DNA from: Aquificaceae bacterium
GTDB lineage: Bacteria; Aquificota; Aquificia; Aquificales; Aquificaceae
Direction: 5' to 3'
NCBI GenBank assembly: GCA_025057455.1
Contig: JANWWY010000008.1
Coordinates: 1 to 51,331 of the forward strand
DNA length: 51,331 nucleotides
The translations under genes and the position numbers were made by a program. Every line of letters starts with the position of its first letter. The stretch's first letter is position 1. The notes under the pieces are model-generated. The model was not told the DNA's origin. It ran no database searches and was given only the letters and a program-made list of their open reading frames with translations. Positions 11,697-21,542 of the stretch are shown piece by piece.

Positions 11697-12401
11697 ATGA
11701 GGGTAGCCCTGACACGAACGCAGGAGGATATAGATAGAGATAAACACCTTTTTGAGAGGGAGGGATTTGAAGTGGTTCCATTGCCACTCATAGAAGAGGT
11801 AGCTTTGGAGTTTAAATTGCCGGAGGAATCCTTTGACTTTGTTATATTTCAAAGTCCGAGGGCTGTAAGGTTTTTCCTGTCAAGATACAAGTTAAAAGGT
11901 GAAAAGGTAGTCGTCGTCGGGGAGAAAACAAAAGAAGAGGTAGAAAAGTGGGGATACTCTGTTTGGGCTATGCCTGAAAACTACTACGGTAGAGAGCTTT
12001 TAGAGCTGTTCAAAGGGCTATCGGGAAGAGTGCTCATTCCAAAGTCTGCGGTGGGAAGGGATGAGGTTATAGAGGGTCTAAAAAATATGGGTTTTTCAGT
12101 TTATCCATTGAGTGTTTACACGGTAAAGGAGGTCCTGTACAAAAGGAAAGAACTCCTTAAAAAACTCCATGAATCCCATGTGGTTGTCTTTGCCAGCCCC
12201 TCTGCGGTAAAGGCTCTTATTGCAAACTTGCAAAAGGAGGATGCAAGAGCCATACTAAAGGAAAAGAAACTAATATGCATTGGCAAAACTACGAAAGAAT
12301 TTCTAAGGGAGGAGCTGTCTTTAGATTGTCTAATACCTGAAAAACCTACGATGGAAAGCGTAGTAAACTTACTAAAGAGTAGGCATGAAATTTGCATATA
12401 A
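11697..12401 (+). CDS. hemD: Uroporphyrinogen-III synthase (HemD-like)
   Basis: HemD closes and inverts the last ring of hydroxymethylbilane on the way to haem, sirohaem and cobalamin. The 234-residue protein has the family's two-lobe layout and weakly conserved signatures: VALTRTQEDIDRDKHLFEREG at the start, VIFQSPRAVRFFL, YGRELLELF, and VVFASPSAVKALI followed by CIGKTTKEFL. The family is divergent in sequence, so this rests on the pattern of these short blocks. Haem is needed for the soxAX cytochromes in this window. The gene overlaps the lpxC frame at its end and starts an 18-bp divergent promoter shared with dnaG. Confidence 0.8.
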   Translation: MRVALTRTQEDIDRDKHLFEREGFEVVPLPLIEEVALEFKLPEESFDFVIFQSPRAVRFFLSRYKLKGEKVVVVGEKTKEEVEKWGYSVWAMPENYYGRELLELFKGLSGRVLIPKSAVGRDEVIEGLKNMGFSVYPLSVYTVKEVLYKRKELLKKLHESHVVVFASPSAVKALIANLQKEDARAILKEKKLICIGKTTKEFLREELSLDCLIPEKPTMESVVNLLKSRHEICI

Positions 12402-12411
12402 AAAGAGCGGA

Positions 12412-14209
<1,798 letters not shown>

Positions 14210-14221
14210 TTTGGAAGGACA

Positions 14222-14995
14222 TTATAAAACCTCTTCCCTTAGGCTCTTTCTCCTGAGTATCTTCCTGTACTCTTCAAGAGCTATCCTCTCTTGCTCCGCA
14301 TAAGCTCCCTCCCTAATTAGAAGGTTTTCCCAATTAACGCTATGAGCGTAAAACCAAGGACCGTCTGAACACGCTAACCTTTGTTTGCCATCTACGAGAA
14401 CTCTACAAACAAGGCACAGACCAACCGCATCCAGCATGTGTACATTGACCATGCTTATAATGTCTTTTTGGGGGTATAGAGCTACGAGCTCCTTTGAAAG
14501 CTGATTACTTCCAACGGATATTACAAGGTCAGCATCCACTATTTGAATCTCCTTTGAGTGGCTAACAGAATCAAAAACTCTATAAGCCATATCCTCAAGA
14601 TAAAAGTCCTCCGAAAGATGAACGAGATAGAGCTTATTTCCTTGGGCTTTTAGAGCCTCTGCCACGTTAATGGCCGGTGCCACGCCCCAAGAGTAGGTAT
14701 AGAAAGCTACATTTCCGTAGTGCCTTACTGGAAAAGGCTTACCCAGTGGACCCGCCACATAGTGGAATGTTCGAGCTTCATGAAAAATTTCAAGGGTAGC
14801 CCTTCCTACCGCTTTGACCAGACAGGTAAAGCCCTTTTCAAAGGTGCTGAGTATGCTCAGTGGCACGAGCTCTGAAAGTTCTTCGTGTTGAACCATAACA
14901 AACTGCCCAGGCTGAGCCTTTGATACATGAGGTGCCTCTACCTTTAGCAGGCAAGCTTCTTCAGAGAGCACTCTTTTCTCCAAAATGGGATACAT
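14222..14995 (-). CDS. FAD/NAD(P)-binding electron-transfer subunit (PyrK / NfnA / SudB type)
   Basis: The 257-residue flavoprotein has a ferredoxin-reductase-like FAD domain (PGQFVMVQHEE, then VPLSI), an NAD(P)-binding domain and a C-terminal [2Fe-2S] site. The cluster motif is MLDAVGLCLVCRVLVDGK followed by RLACSDGPWF. It has three cysteines and an Asp upstream at the place where NfnA-type proteins use Asp as the fourth ligand (known from the Thermotoga Nfn structure). Unlike NfnAB or SudAB, no large partner subunit lies next to it, so its redox partner is unknown. A GATAAT box is 7 nt before the ATG. It may work with the nearby ferredoxin (15282-15569). Confidence 0.75.
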   Translation of the reverse strand: MYPILEKRVLSEEACLLKVEAPHVSKAQPGQFVMVQHEELSELVPLSILSTFEKGFTCLVKAVGRATLEIFHEARTFHYVAGPLGKPFPVRHYGNVAFYTYSWGVAPAINVAEALKAQGNKLYLVHLSEDFYLEDMAYRVFDSVSHSKEIQIVDADLVISVGSNQLSKELVALYPQKDIISMVNVHMLDAVGLCLVCRVLVDGKQRLACSDGPWFYAHSVNWENLLIREGAYAEQERIALEEYRKILRRKSLREEVL

Positions 14996-15020
14996 GCATA
15001 CGATTATCTCACAAAAGCCC

Positions 15021-15048
15021 TTGACAGGAAAGAGATAACAATTAGAAT
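15021..15048 (+). promoter_or_regulatory. Sigma-70-type promoter of the DUF2892 gene
   Basis: TTGACA (15021-15026) and TAGAAT (15043-15048) are separated by 16 bp. Transcription would begin near 15055 and leave a ~24-nt leader containing a strong Shine-Dalgarno (TAGGAGGT) before the ATG at 15079. This is the opposite arrangement to the leaderless heads elsewhere in the window. Confidence 0.6.
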
Positions 15049-15078
15049 ATTCTTATAAACTTAATTAGGAGGTAAAAG

Positions 15079-15285
15079 ATGACTATGGATAGAGCTTTGA
15101 GACTAACTTCTGGTGCTGTGCTTTTACTGGTATTTTTAATAGCCATTCTTCCTTCGGACATACACTGGTTCTGGAAGGCTTTTATAGTCTTTATGGCGCT
15201 CAATCAAATACAGTCCGCTTTTACTGCGTGGTGTCCAGTGGTAAGCCTATACAGAAAGCTGGGAGTAAAGGAGTGCACCTGTTAA
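15079..15285 (+). CDS. Small two-helix membrane protein (DUF2892, YgaP-type)
   Basis: The 68-residue protein has two membrane helices (about residues 10-27 and 31-45) and the DUF2892 pattern RALRLTSGAVLLL ... FMALNQIQSAFTAWCPVVSLYRKLG. The final CTC adds cysteines to the conserved one in WCP. Stand-alone DUF2892 proteins often accompany sulfurtransferases or sulfur metabolism, and the domain is the membrane part of the rhodanese YgaP (established). It has its own promoter and a strong Shine-Dalgarno, and converges on the ferredoxin gene with a 4-bp overlap. Confidence 0.8.
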   Translation: MTMDRALRLTSGAVLLLVFLIAILPSDIHWFWKAFIVFMALNQIQSAFTAWCPVVSLYRKLGVKECTC

Positions 15286-15569
15286 TCGCTCTGTAGCTCT
15301 ATCTCGCACCCTTCCTTTTCTATGACCAGCTGGCAGGTAAGCCTCCTGTTCTCCTCGTATTCCCCTATACGCCAAAGAGTCTCTTCTTCCTGCTCGGAGG
15401 GCTCTGCCAGGCATTCAAGCCCTTTTACGACGGTGCATACGCACACGCCACACTGACCGTCCGTGCAACCGAATTCCACTCCAGCTTTTTCTATCTCATG
15501 GTGGTGGTCTCCAAATTTTTCACCCACGGGTATGTCCAACACCTTTCTGTTGATTTTTACCTTAGCCAT
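15282..15569 (-). CDS. [2Fe-2S] ferredoxin
   Basis: The 95-residue ferredoxin has the plant-type cluster motif FGCTDGQCGVC followed by a distal cysteine in RLTCQLV. An extra cysteine follows in CGVCVC. It would shuttle low-potential electrons in the cytoplasm; no signal peptide is present. TAGAAT ends 7 nt before the ATG, and there is no Shine-Dalgarno. The gene follows the flavin-reductase gene by 16 bp. It could serve the nearby PyrK/NfnA-like flavoprotein, but that is inference. Confidence 0.88.
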   Translation of the reverse strand: MAKVKINRKVLDIPVGEKFGDHHHEIEKAGVEFGCTDGQCGVCVCTVVKGLECLAEPSEQEEETLWRIGEYEENRRLTCQLVIEKEGCEIELQSD

Positions 15570-15585
15570 GGGAAATATTCTATCC

Positions 15586-16155
15586 TTAATCGCCTTGGGA
15601 GCTTTGATTTATCTCAATGATTTTACAAAACTTCTCCCCAAGCCTGCCCACGGGCTTAAGTTCACTTACCTCAAGGTTTTTAGCACCGGCAAATACTACC
15701 CTACCGAGTATAAGGTCATACTTAAAAAGTTCCTCGTGCCTTAGAAGTTTGCACTCAAGCCACGCCCTTGCGGATGCCACCCTCGGAACTCGAACCTTGT
15801 AACAATCCGCCTTTTGCAAACCAGCTTTTTCAAACTCATCCACCCATGGAGGATATTCCTGCGCGGTTACTTTTACCTTCTCAATTAGGTCGTCAGAAAC
15901 AAAGTTTATGACAAACTCACCTAAACTAAGTATGTTCCTGGCAGTATCCTTTCTATTTCCCTCCTCCCTTTTGCTCACAGAAAGCATAATGACAGGGGGC
16001 TCATCGCAGACCGCATTGTAAAAGCTAAAGGGTGCTAAGTTAGCAATACCCTCTTCGCTGAGGGTTGAAACCCATGCGATAGGTCGTGGTACCACAAGGC
16101 TTACAAGAACTTCATAAGGGTCAAAATCCTGTGGCTCTTCCATATCAAAAAGCAT
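15586..16155 (-). CDS. Flavin reductase-like (DIM6/NTAB family) FMN-binding protein
   Basis: The protein (189 residues from the ATG at 16155) has the split-barrel flavin-reductase pattern: YEVLVSLVVPRPIAWVSTLSEEG, NLAPFSFYNAVCDEPPVIMLSV, and DTARNILSLGEFVINFVS. These are the blocks that bind FMN in this family. The physiological partner is unknown. I prefer the ATG at 16155 to a TTG one codon earlier. TATACT (16163-16168) lies 7 nt before it, with no Shine-Dalgarno, so its start may be leaderless even though it lies 30 bp behind pgsA. Confidence 0.85.
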   Translation of the reverse strand: MLFDMEEPQDFDPYEVLVSLVVPRPIAWVSTLSEEGIANLAPFSFYNAVCDEPPVIMLSVSKREEGNRKDTARNILSLGEFVINFVSDDLIEKVKVTAQEYPPWVDEFEKAGLQKADCYKVRVPRVASARAWLECKLLRHEELFKYDLILGRVVFAGAKNLEVSELKPVGRLGEKFCKIIEINQSSQGD

Positions 16156-16188
16156 CAAGGATAGTATACAGAAACTCCTGAAAAAACC

Positions 16189-16692
16189 CTAAGAGTTTAT
16201 CTTACTGAAGGTTAAATATTTCAACACATAGTCATACATGGACGCGTACGCCAAAAGAACAGACAACCACAGGAAAAGGTCAGCCATACCGTAGTTAAAG
16301 GTTAGTGCAAGAATGGTTAGAAATTCAAAAAAAGCTTTTGCCTTGCCAAGGTATGAGGCTGGCATAGCATATCCCTTTTCAACAGAGAGGCTTCTCAGAA
16401 AGGAAACGGACAGCTCCCTAAGAAGCAACAACACGAAGGGAAGAAGGGTAATTTCCTGTTTGTACAGAAAGAAAGAAAGAACAGAAAGAACAAAGACTTT
16501 GTCTACGAAGGGGTCAAGCATGATGCCTATATGGCTAACTTGGTTATTTCTTCTTGCCAAACCGCCATCCAACCAGTCAGATATGCCCGCAAGCAGTATA
16601 AGAAACCCCGCAAGGTTTTCCCTTCCTCCCTCAAGAAGGTAAAGGGTGGGTATTACAAGAAATAGTCTGAAAAGGGTTATTGCTACGGGCAT
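16189..16692 (-). CDS. pgsA: CDP-diacylglycerol-glycerol-3-phosphate 3-phosphatidyltransferase family
   Basis: This membrane enzyme makes phosphatidylglycerophosphate from CDP-diacylglycerol. The CDP-alcohol phosphotransferase motif D-x2-D-G-x2-A-R-x8-G-x3-D-x3-D is complete in the stretch DWLDGGLARR ... GIMLDPFVDK. The 167-residue protein has four to five membrane helices. PgsA is the best match by length and N-terminus (TLFRLFLVIPTLYLL); another CDP-alcohol transferase cannot be excluded. A TAAAAT lies 6 nt before the ATG within the end of the upstream ligase gene. Confidence 0.85.
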   Translation of the reverse strand: MPVAITLFRLFLVIPTLYLLEGGRENLAGFLILLAGISDWLDGGLARRNNQVSHIGIMLDPFVDKVFVLSVLSFFLYKQEITLLPFVLLLLRELSVSFLRSLSVEKGYAMPASYLGKAKAFFEFLTILALTFNYGMADLFLWLSVLLAYASMYDYVLKYLTFSKINS

Positions 16693-16701
16693 GTTCTTAT
16701 T

Positions 16702-17352
16702 TTAAAGCAGGTTAAGCTGTGCCCTGATTTTATTTAAACTCCCTATAGCTCCTTCCTCTTCAATTCCCATCTCCTTGAAGGTGACCATCCTTTCCTTTAG
16801 CTTGCTCTTATCTATACCAGTTAGCCTCTCAAAGTATTCGTAGTCCATACACATAAAGAGACTTCCGTGTATTAGAAAGGACTTTTTCATTACGCGCATG
16901 GCACAGGCAAGCACCTTTTTACCCTTTAGGGTAATCTCCCCGAGGGTAGGATAAAAGTAACAAAAGTAGTCTTCGTAACCACCTCTGTACTTACTCATAT
17001 CAAAAGAAGGTTCGAGCTCCCTGAGGGCATCCAACACCAAACCCATGAAATTTTTGTATATTTTCGTAAAGCTACCACCCCATGCTTCTCTCTGTCCTGT
17101 GTAAGAAAAGGAAATGTCCCAACCATGAACAAGAGCTCCCCCACCCGTTGGCCTCTTTACTACGGGAATGTTGAAGTATAAACTTTCCTGAGAGTAGCCT
17201 ATGCTCATGGTAGGCTCTCTCCACCGATAAATCCTAAAGTGAGACCTTCCGAAGTGTTCTCCTTCGAGTAGATTTTTCCAATCCTTTTCCATGTTTTCCT
17301 TTCCACTGAGAAGCTCTCCATAAGCTAAATCATAGCTTTTTTCTATTTCCAC
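16702..17352 (-). CDS. Lipoate-protein ligase A family protein
   Basis: The 216-residue protein has the biotin/lipoate-ligase fold signatures: SIGYSQESLY, VKRPTGGGALVHGWDISFSY (the RRxTGGGA lipoate-binding loop) and LKGKKVLACAM with the catalytic-type lysine. It would activate lipoate or octanoate and attach it to carrier proteins such as GcvH or, in sulfur oxidisers with the sHdr pathway, LbpA. With lipA at 38488-39315 it supplies both ligation and sulfur insertion. The start is GTG (17350-17352), with TAAAAT 8 nt upstream and no Shine-Dalgarno. Whether it acts as ligase or octanoyltransferase is unresolved. Confidence 0.82.
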   Translation of the reverse strand: MEIEKSYDLAYGELLSGKENMEKDWKNLLEGEHFGRSHFRIYRWREPTMSIGYSQESLYFNIPVVKRPTGGGALVHGWDISFSYTGQREAWGGSFTKIYKNFMGLVLDALRELEPSFDMSKYRGGYEDYFCYFYPTLGEITLKGKKVLACAMRVMKKSFLIHGSLFMCMDYEYFERLTGIDKSKLKERMVTFKEMGIEEEGAIGSLNKIRAQLNLL

Positions 17353-17372
17353 GGATTAATATTTTAAAAGTT
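17353..17372. promoter_or_regulatory. Bidirectional promoter with overlapping -10 boxes, lipoate ligase / MoxR-like gene
   Basis: The gap between divergent start codons is 20 bp. On the plus strand TATTTT (17360-17365) ends 7 nt before the ATG at 17373. On the minus strand TAAAAT (17361-17366) ends 8 nt before the GTG at 17352. The boxes overlap by five base pairs on opposite strands, so one AT-rich element could open for both directions. The -35 boxes are weak. Confidence 0.5.
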
Positions 17373-20180
17373 ATGCGTTTTTTGGAAAAAATTTTAGGTA
17401 GAAAAGAAAGAAAGGAAGAGGTTGTCCTTCACATAAACACACCAAAGGGAGAGTTGAAGTTTTTCCTTGAAGACTTTTTGGAAAAGGACCCGGATGCTCG
17501 TATAGAGGAATTCTGGATTGATGCTCTTGGCACTTCTGAGGACGGTTATTGGGTTCTTGTAGGAAGAAGGCACGGAGTAATTCAACTTTACGACTGGAGT
17601 GGCAAGATACACAGATTACCTTCTAGACCTCCCGCCCAGGTTATAACGGAGGTGCTCTTTAAGGGGCCATACCTTGCACTCATAACACCTCCTTACCTTG
17701 TGGTATACCTTATGGAAGATAGGAAAAATCCACAGACTTGGAAAAGCTTCAAGACTACGCAGGAAGGAGTGAGAGCGTCCGCAGGTTTAGACATAAGCGG
17801 AAACCTCCTCGCCTACGGTGTGGTAGGTGACAGGGTTTACATAATAGACATATCGGGTGGTTTTGGTTCAGAGGGTCTGGACTTTAAGGCTGTTTTTTCC
17901 TACTCTGGTGCGGACATAGGAGAATTAAAGCTTTTAAAGTTTTTGGCACAGGGTAGGCTCTTGCTCTCTGGAACCAAAGGAGTAGCTCTCTACGACCTTG
18001 GCGGTAATCTAATAAAAAGATTTCCCCATGGTGCGGGCAAGAACGTGCTTACTCTAAGCGACCGTCTGTTGTTAGCTGAGGGTGAAAAACTTTTTATGTA
18101 CCATCTTCAGCAAGAAGACCTCCTACAGACCCTTGAAGTGCCCATGCAGGTATCTCAGATGGACCTGTCACCCGATGGAGACTTTTTATTTCTTGCCAAT
18201 TCCCAAGAAAACAGAATGGGCATAGTATACCTGCCAAGCTTTCAGCTTCTTCAGGAGGTTGAGGGCTTTGGCTATTCAGTTCTAAAGGTATCCGCAGATG
18301 GCACTCTTTACACATGCACCTATAGGGACGAGGATGACAAAAGGCTGTACAGCTTTAGAGCCATAACCACAAACCTCACAGATTTTCTCTACGACTCAGA
18401 CAGGCTCTCTAATATGGTAAAGAGGGCAGAGGAAGAGCTGAAAAACCTCAAGAGTAAACTAAAGAAACTCCCCCCAGATTCAGACCCTACGGAGGTAGAG
18501 GAATACAAAAGACTGCTGGCTATGGAAGCTCCCATTAGAAAGCTAAGACAGGTGTTGCTTCAAGCCAGCAAGGCGGTAGAAGAGGCGAAGTTTGAAGCCT
18601 TTGTAAAAAGCATAGAAGAAAAGATAAAGGAGGATACCATAAGCGGGGATGACCTAAGAGAAGTGGAAAGCAGATTAAGGTTAGAGGAGGGGGAAAGACT
18701 ACAAAAACTTCAAAACCTAAAGGAAGCCATAGAAGTCCACTTTCAAAAAAAGATAGAAGAGCAACTTCAGAGGGTGAAGAGTGCGATAAGTTCTATGGAT
18801 AGTGAGGATATTAGAGACCTTGAAGCTCTGGCGGAGGTCAAGGAAACAAGAGAGTTCCTCCAGAGACTACCGAGAGATTTGAAAGAAAAGGGTCAGAGTG
18901 CTCTCTACAGGCTAATGCAGGAAAAAATCCTTCAAGACAGATTAGAAAAATACAGGATAAGGTTAGAAGGAGAAAAGGTCTTCTTCGGGTCTGAGGAGTT
19001 TCCTCGCTTTTCTGGAGAGAGAAAAAGGTTCAAATGGAGGTTAAAGGTAGAGGAAAGGCTTTTCTTGGGCGACGGAATTTACGCAAAGATAGCCTTTGAA
19101 AGGGAAGATGGCATTGTCTTTGAACCTAAGAGGTATCCAAATCTGATTGCTCAGGAACAGCTCCGCTCTTTGCCCCCGTGGGTAAAGAGATACCTTAGGC
19201 ATCTTAACCACCTGTGTGCCTACGAAACGCCTAGAGTGCCACTTTTCGTGTCTTACGAAGAGACGCCATGGTTTGTCAAGAACTTGCAGAGGTTTGTCTC
19301 TCTTGTAAAGGAACAGCTCCTTTACTCAGAAGGTGTGTTAATACTTGAGGGGGACGCAGGTGTAGGTAAAAACTTTCTCGTGGAAGTCTTCTCAGCCTTG
19401 ACCAACAGACCTCTGTACATAGTACCATGCAACTCTAAAATGGAAAAGGAGGATGTGACCTTTGTGTACGAGTTTGACCCAAAAAGAGGCACCAGGAGGG
19501 TCTATTCAGACCTTGTAAAGGCACTGCAGACTCCCGGTGCGGTCGTATACTTTGACGAGATAAATACTCTACCCGCTGGTATGGTCAAGCTCTTTAACCC
19601 TCTCTTTGACTACAGAAGATACCTTGCGCTTCCCACTGGAGAGGTTATAAAGGCACACAAAGACGTAATCTTGGTAGGCGGAATGAACCCACAGAATTAT
19701 CTGGGCGTTTCTGAGCTCCCCCAAGATATAAAATCAAGGGCTGACATTCTATTTATTGATTATCCGCCCTTTGAAGAGCCAACTGGTATGTACAGTCCCG
19801 ACGAAGCTCTTATTCTAAAGGACTATGTGCCACAGCTCTCCTCTCTCTCCTCTGAGGATTTTCTTTATCTGTGGCACTGGACAGTGAACCACCTAAGGAT
19901 AAAGCCTGTTGAGGGACAAGAACAACTGGAAGAACATGTGTGGAAGATATTTGAACTTCTCAAAATAGCCAACGCCATAAGAAAGGCATACAGGGCATAC
20001 CAAATGCAGCAATCGGAAGAGCCAGTGGATTTTGTCTTTTCCATAAGGGATACCATAAGATGTGCAAGAAGATTGAGCCGTTACGCCAATGTGAAGGAGC
20101 TTGTCATGGACACCATTTTACCCAAGGTAAGCTCCCCCCTTGAGAAAGAAATACTAAGAAGCCTTATAGAAAGGGTATAA
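17373..20180 (+). CDS. Large MoxR-like AAA+ ATPase with N-terminal propeller-like domain and coiled coil
   Basis: This 935-residue protein has three visible parts. Residues about 1-335 contain repeated hydrophobic/Gly-Asp blades ending in turns such as LSPDGDFLFLANSQ and VSADGTLYTCTYRDED, like a beta-propeller. Residues about 345-520 are highly charged and predicted coiled coil. Residues about 640-935 form an AAA+ module, with Walker A GDAGVGKN at 660-667, Walker B YFDEIN around 726-731, and VGGMNPQNY as sensor 1. The ATPase resembles MoxR/RavA-type chaperones that load cofactors or remodel complexes. No von Willebrand partner gene is adjacent, which is the usual neighbour. The exact role is unknown. 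Confidence 0.75.
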   Translation: MRFLEKILGRKERKEEVVLHINTPKGELKFFLEDFLEKDPDARIEEFWIDALGTSEDGYWVLVGRRHGVIQLYDWSGKIHRLPSRPPAQVITEVLFKGPYLALITPPYLVVYLMEDRKNPQTWKSFKTTQEGVRASAGLDISGNLLAYGVVGDRVYIIDISGGFGSEGLDFKAVFSYSGADIGELKLLKFLAQGRLLLSGTKGVALYDLGGNLIKRFPHGAGKNVLTLSDRLLLAEGEKLFMYHLQQEDLLQTLEVPMQVSQMDLSPDGDFLFLANSQENRMGIVYLPSFQLLQEVEGFGYSVLKVSADGTLYTCTYRDEDDKRLYSFRAITTNLTDFLYDSDRLSNMVKRAEEELKNLKSKLKKLPPDSDPTEVEEYKRLLAMEAPIRKLRQVLLQASKAVEEAKFEAFVKSIEEKIKEDTISGDDLREVESRLRLEEGERLQKLQNLKEAIEVHFQKKIEEQLQRVKSAISSMDSEDIRDLEALAEVKETREFLQRLPRDLKEKGQSALYRLMQEKILQDRLEKYRIRLEGEKVFFGSEEFPRFSGERKRFKWRLKVEERLFLGDGIYAKIAFEREDGIVFEPKRYPNLIAQEQLRSLPPWVKRYLRHLNHLCAYETPRVPLFVSYEETPWFVKNLQRFVSLVKEQLLYSEGVLILEGDAGVGKNFLVEVFSALTNRPLYIVPCNSKMEKEDVTFVYEFDPKRGTRRVYSDLVKALQTPGAVVYFDEINTLPAGMVKLFNPLFDYRRYLALPTGEVIKAHKDVILVGGMNPQNYLGVSELPQDIKSRADILFIDYPPFEEPTGMYSPDEALILKDYVPQLSSLSSEDFLYLWHWTVNHLRIKPVEGQEQLEEHVWKIFELLKIANAIRKAYRAYQMQQSEEPVDFVFSIRDTIRCARRLSRYANVKELVMDTILPKVSSPLEKEILRSLIERV

Positions 20181-20189
20181 TAGAAGCTA

Positions 20190-21542
20190 ATGGCAAAAAG
20201 GTTGTTGGTGCTGTCTTCTGAAGACCTTATTTTATCCTTTCTTATTCAAGGAGATGATGTATACAGAATATGTGCGGAGGAAAAAAGCTCAAAAAGGTTA
20301 ACAGACAGCATATTCAAGGGCAGGGTTAAAAGGCTTGCAAGGGGTATGGACGGAGTTTTTGTGGATGTAGGACTGGACAGGGATGCCTTCCTTCCACTAA
20401 AAGACGAGAGTTACAGAATTGGAGAAAGTCTTGTAGTTCAGATGGTAAGAGAGCCGGAAGGGGAAAAAGGTGCCAAGCTTACCACCAACATAAAGCTGGT
20501 AGGTAAATACCTTATATACTTTCCCAAGGGTAAGGAAATCAAGTGTTCCAGCAAGGTGAATTGGGAAGATAGGGAAAGGCTATGTAGTCTCATAGAAGGA
20601 GAGCTAAAGGATGAAGGAGTAATACTCAGAAGCTCTGCGGTGAATGTGGAGGTGGGGCTAATAAAGGAAGAGCTTCAAAGGCTCAGAAACACTTGGCATT
20701 GGATACAGAAAAGGGCAAAAAGCCTGAAAAAGCCTCAAGTTATACTTGAGGAGTACCCAGTTTACATAAGGCTTATAAGAGACCATTGGCAAGATATTGA
20801 AGAAATAGTATCAGATGACCCTCTTATCTGGAACAGTGTGGCTTCCTTCCTTGAGGATTTTGAACCCCGTTTACTTAGGAAAAACATATACATAAAAGAC
20901 CCAGCAACATACATACAAAATTACAGACTTCATGATGCTCTGCGGAGTGTTTTTAACAAAGTGGTGTGGTTAAGAGGTGGCGGCTACATAGTTATAGAGG
21001 AGACGGAGGCCTTTACCGTAATAGACGTAAACAGCGGTGACCCTACTGGTTCCTGCCACGAAGAGAACGCCCTAAGGACCAACATGGAAGCCGTGGGAGA
21101 AATAGTGAGGCAGATTCTACTCAGGGACATAGGTGGTATAATTCTTATAGACTTCATAGACATGAAAAAACAGGAAAATAAAAACCTTATAATAAACACT
21201 ATGCAATCCGCTTTTGGGGAGGAGGCCTGCGGTGTAACCATATACGGATTTACCAAGCTGGGAATATTGGAGATGTCCAGGAGAAAGACAGGTAGGAGTA
21301 TAACAAAGATTCTTTCAGAACCTTGTCCTACCTGCTCTGGAAGGGGACTGATAAAAAGCTCTTCCCTTTTCCTTTTGGAGTTGGATAAGGAGCTCGCTTC
21401 TTACGCCTATAGGTCTATAGAGGTTAAGGTGCATCCACTAAGGCATGAGAGGGTAAGAAGGCTACTTCAAAAATACCCTTTCATGCGGGTAAAGGAAAGT
21501 CAGGAAATGGGTATAAACCAGTACCATGTGGGTCATGCGTAG
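20190..21542 (+). CDS. rng: Ribonuclease G/E family endoribonuclease
   Basis: This enzyme processes and degrades RNA, for example the 16S rRNA 5' end. The 450-residue protein has the S1-like domain (GRVKRLARGMDGVFVDVGLDR), the DNase-I-like catalytic region with the metal-binding aspartates in FTVIDVNSGD and ILIDFIDMK, and the zinc-link CPTCSGRG near residue 380. It lacks the long RNase E C-terminal scaffold, so RNase G is the better name. A TATAAT lies 8 nt before the ATG and overlaps the stop of the preceding gene. It begins the run of genes to rsmG. Confidence 0.93.
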   Translation: MAKRLLVLSSEDLILSFLIQGDDVYRICAEEKSSKRLTDSIFKGRVKRLARGMDGVFVDVGLDRDAFLPLKDESYRIGESLVVQMVREPEGEKGAKLTTNIKLVGKYLIYFPKGKEIKCSSKVNWEDRERLCSLIEGELKDEGVILRSSAVNVEVGLIKEELQRLRNTWHWIQKRAKSLKKPQVILEEYPVYIRLIRDHWQDIEEIVSDDPLIWNSVASFLEDFEPRLLRKNIYIKDPATYIQNYRLHDALRSVFNKVVWLRGGGYIVIEETEAFTVIDVNSGDPTGSCHEENALRTNMEAVGEIVRQILLRDIGGIILIDFIDMKKQENKNLIINTMQSAFGEEACGVTIYGFTKLGILEMSRRKTGRSITKILSEPCPTCSGRGLIKSSSLFLLELDKELASYAYRSIEVKVHPLRHERVRRLLQKYPFMRVKESQEMGINQYHVGHA

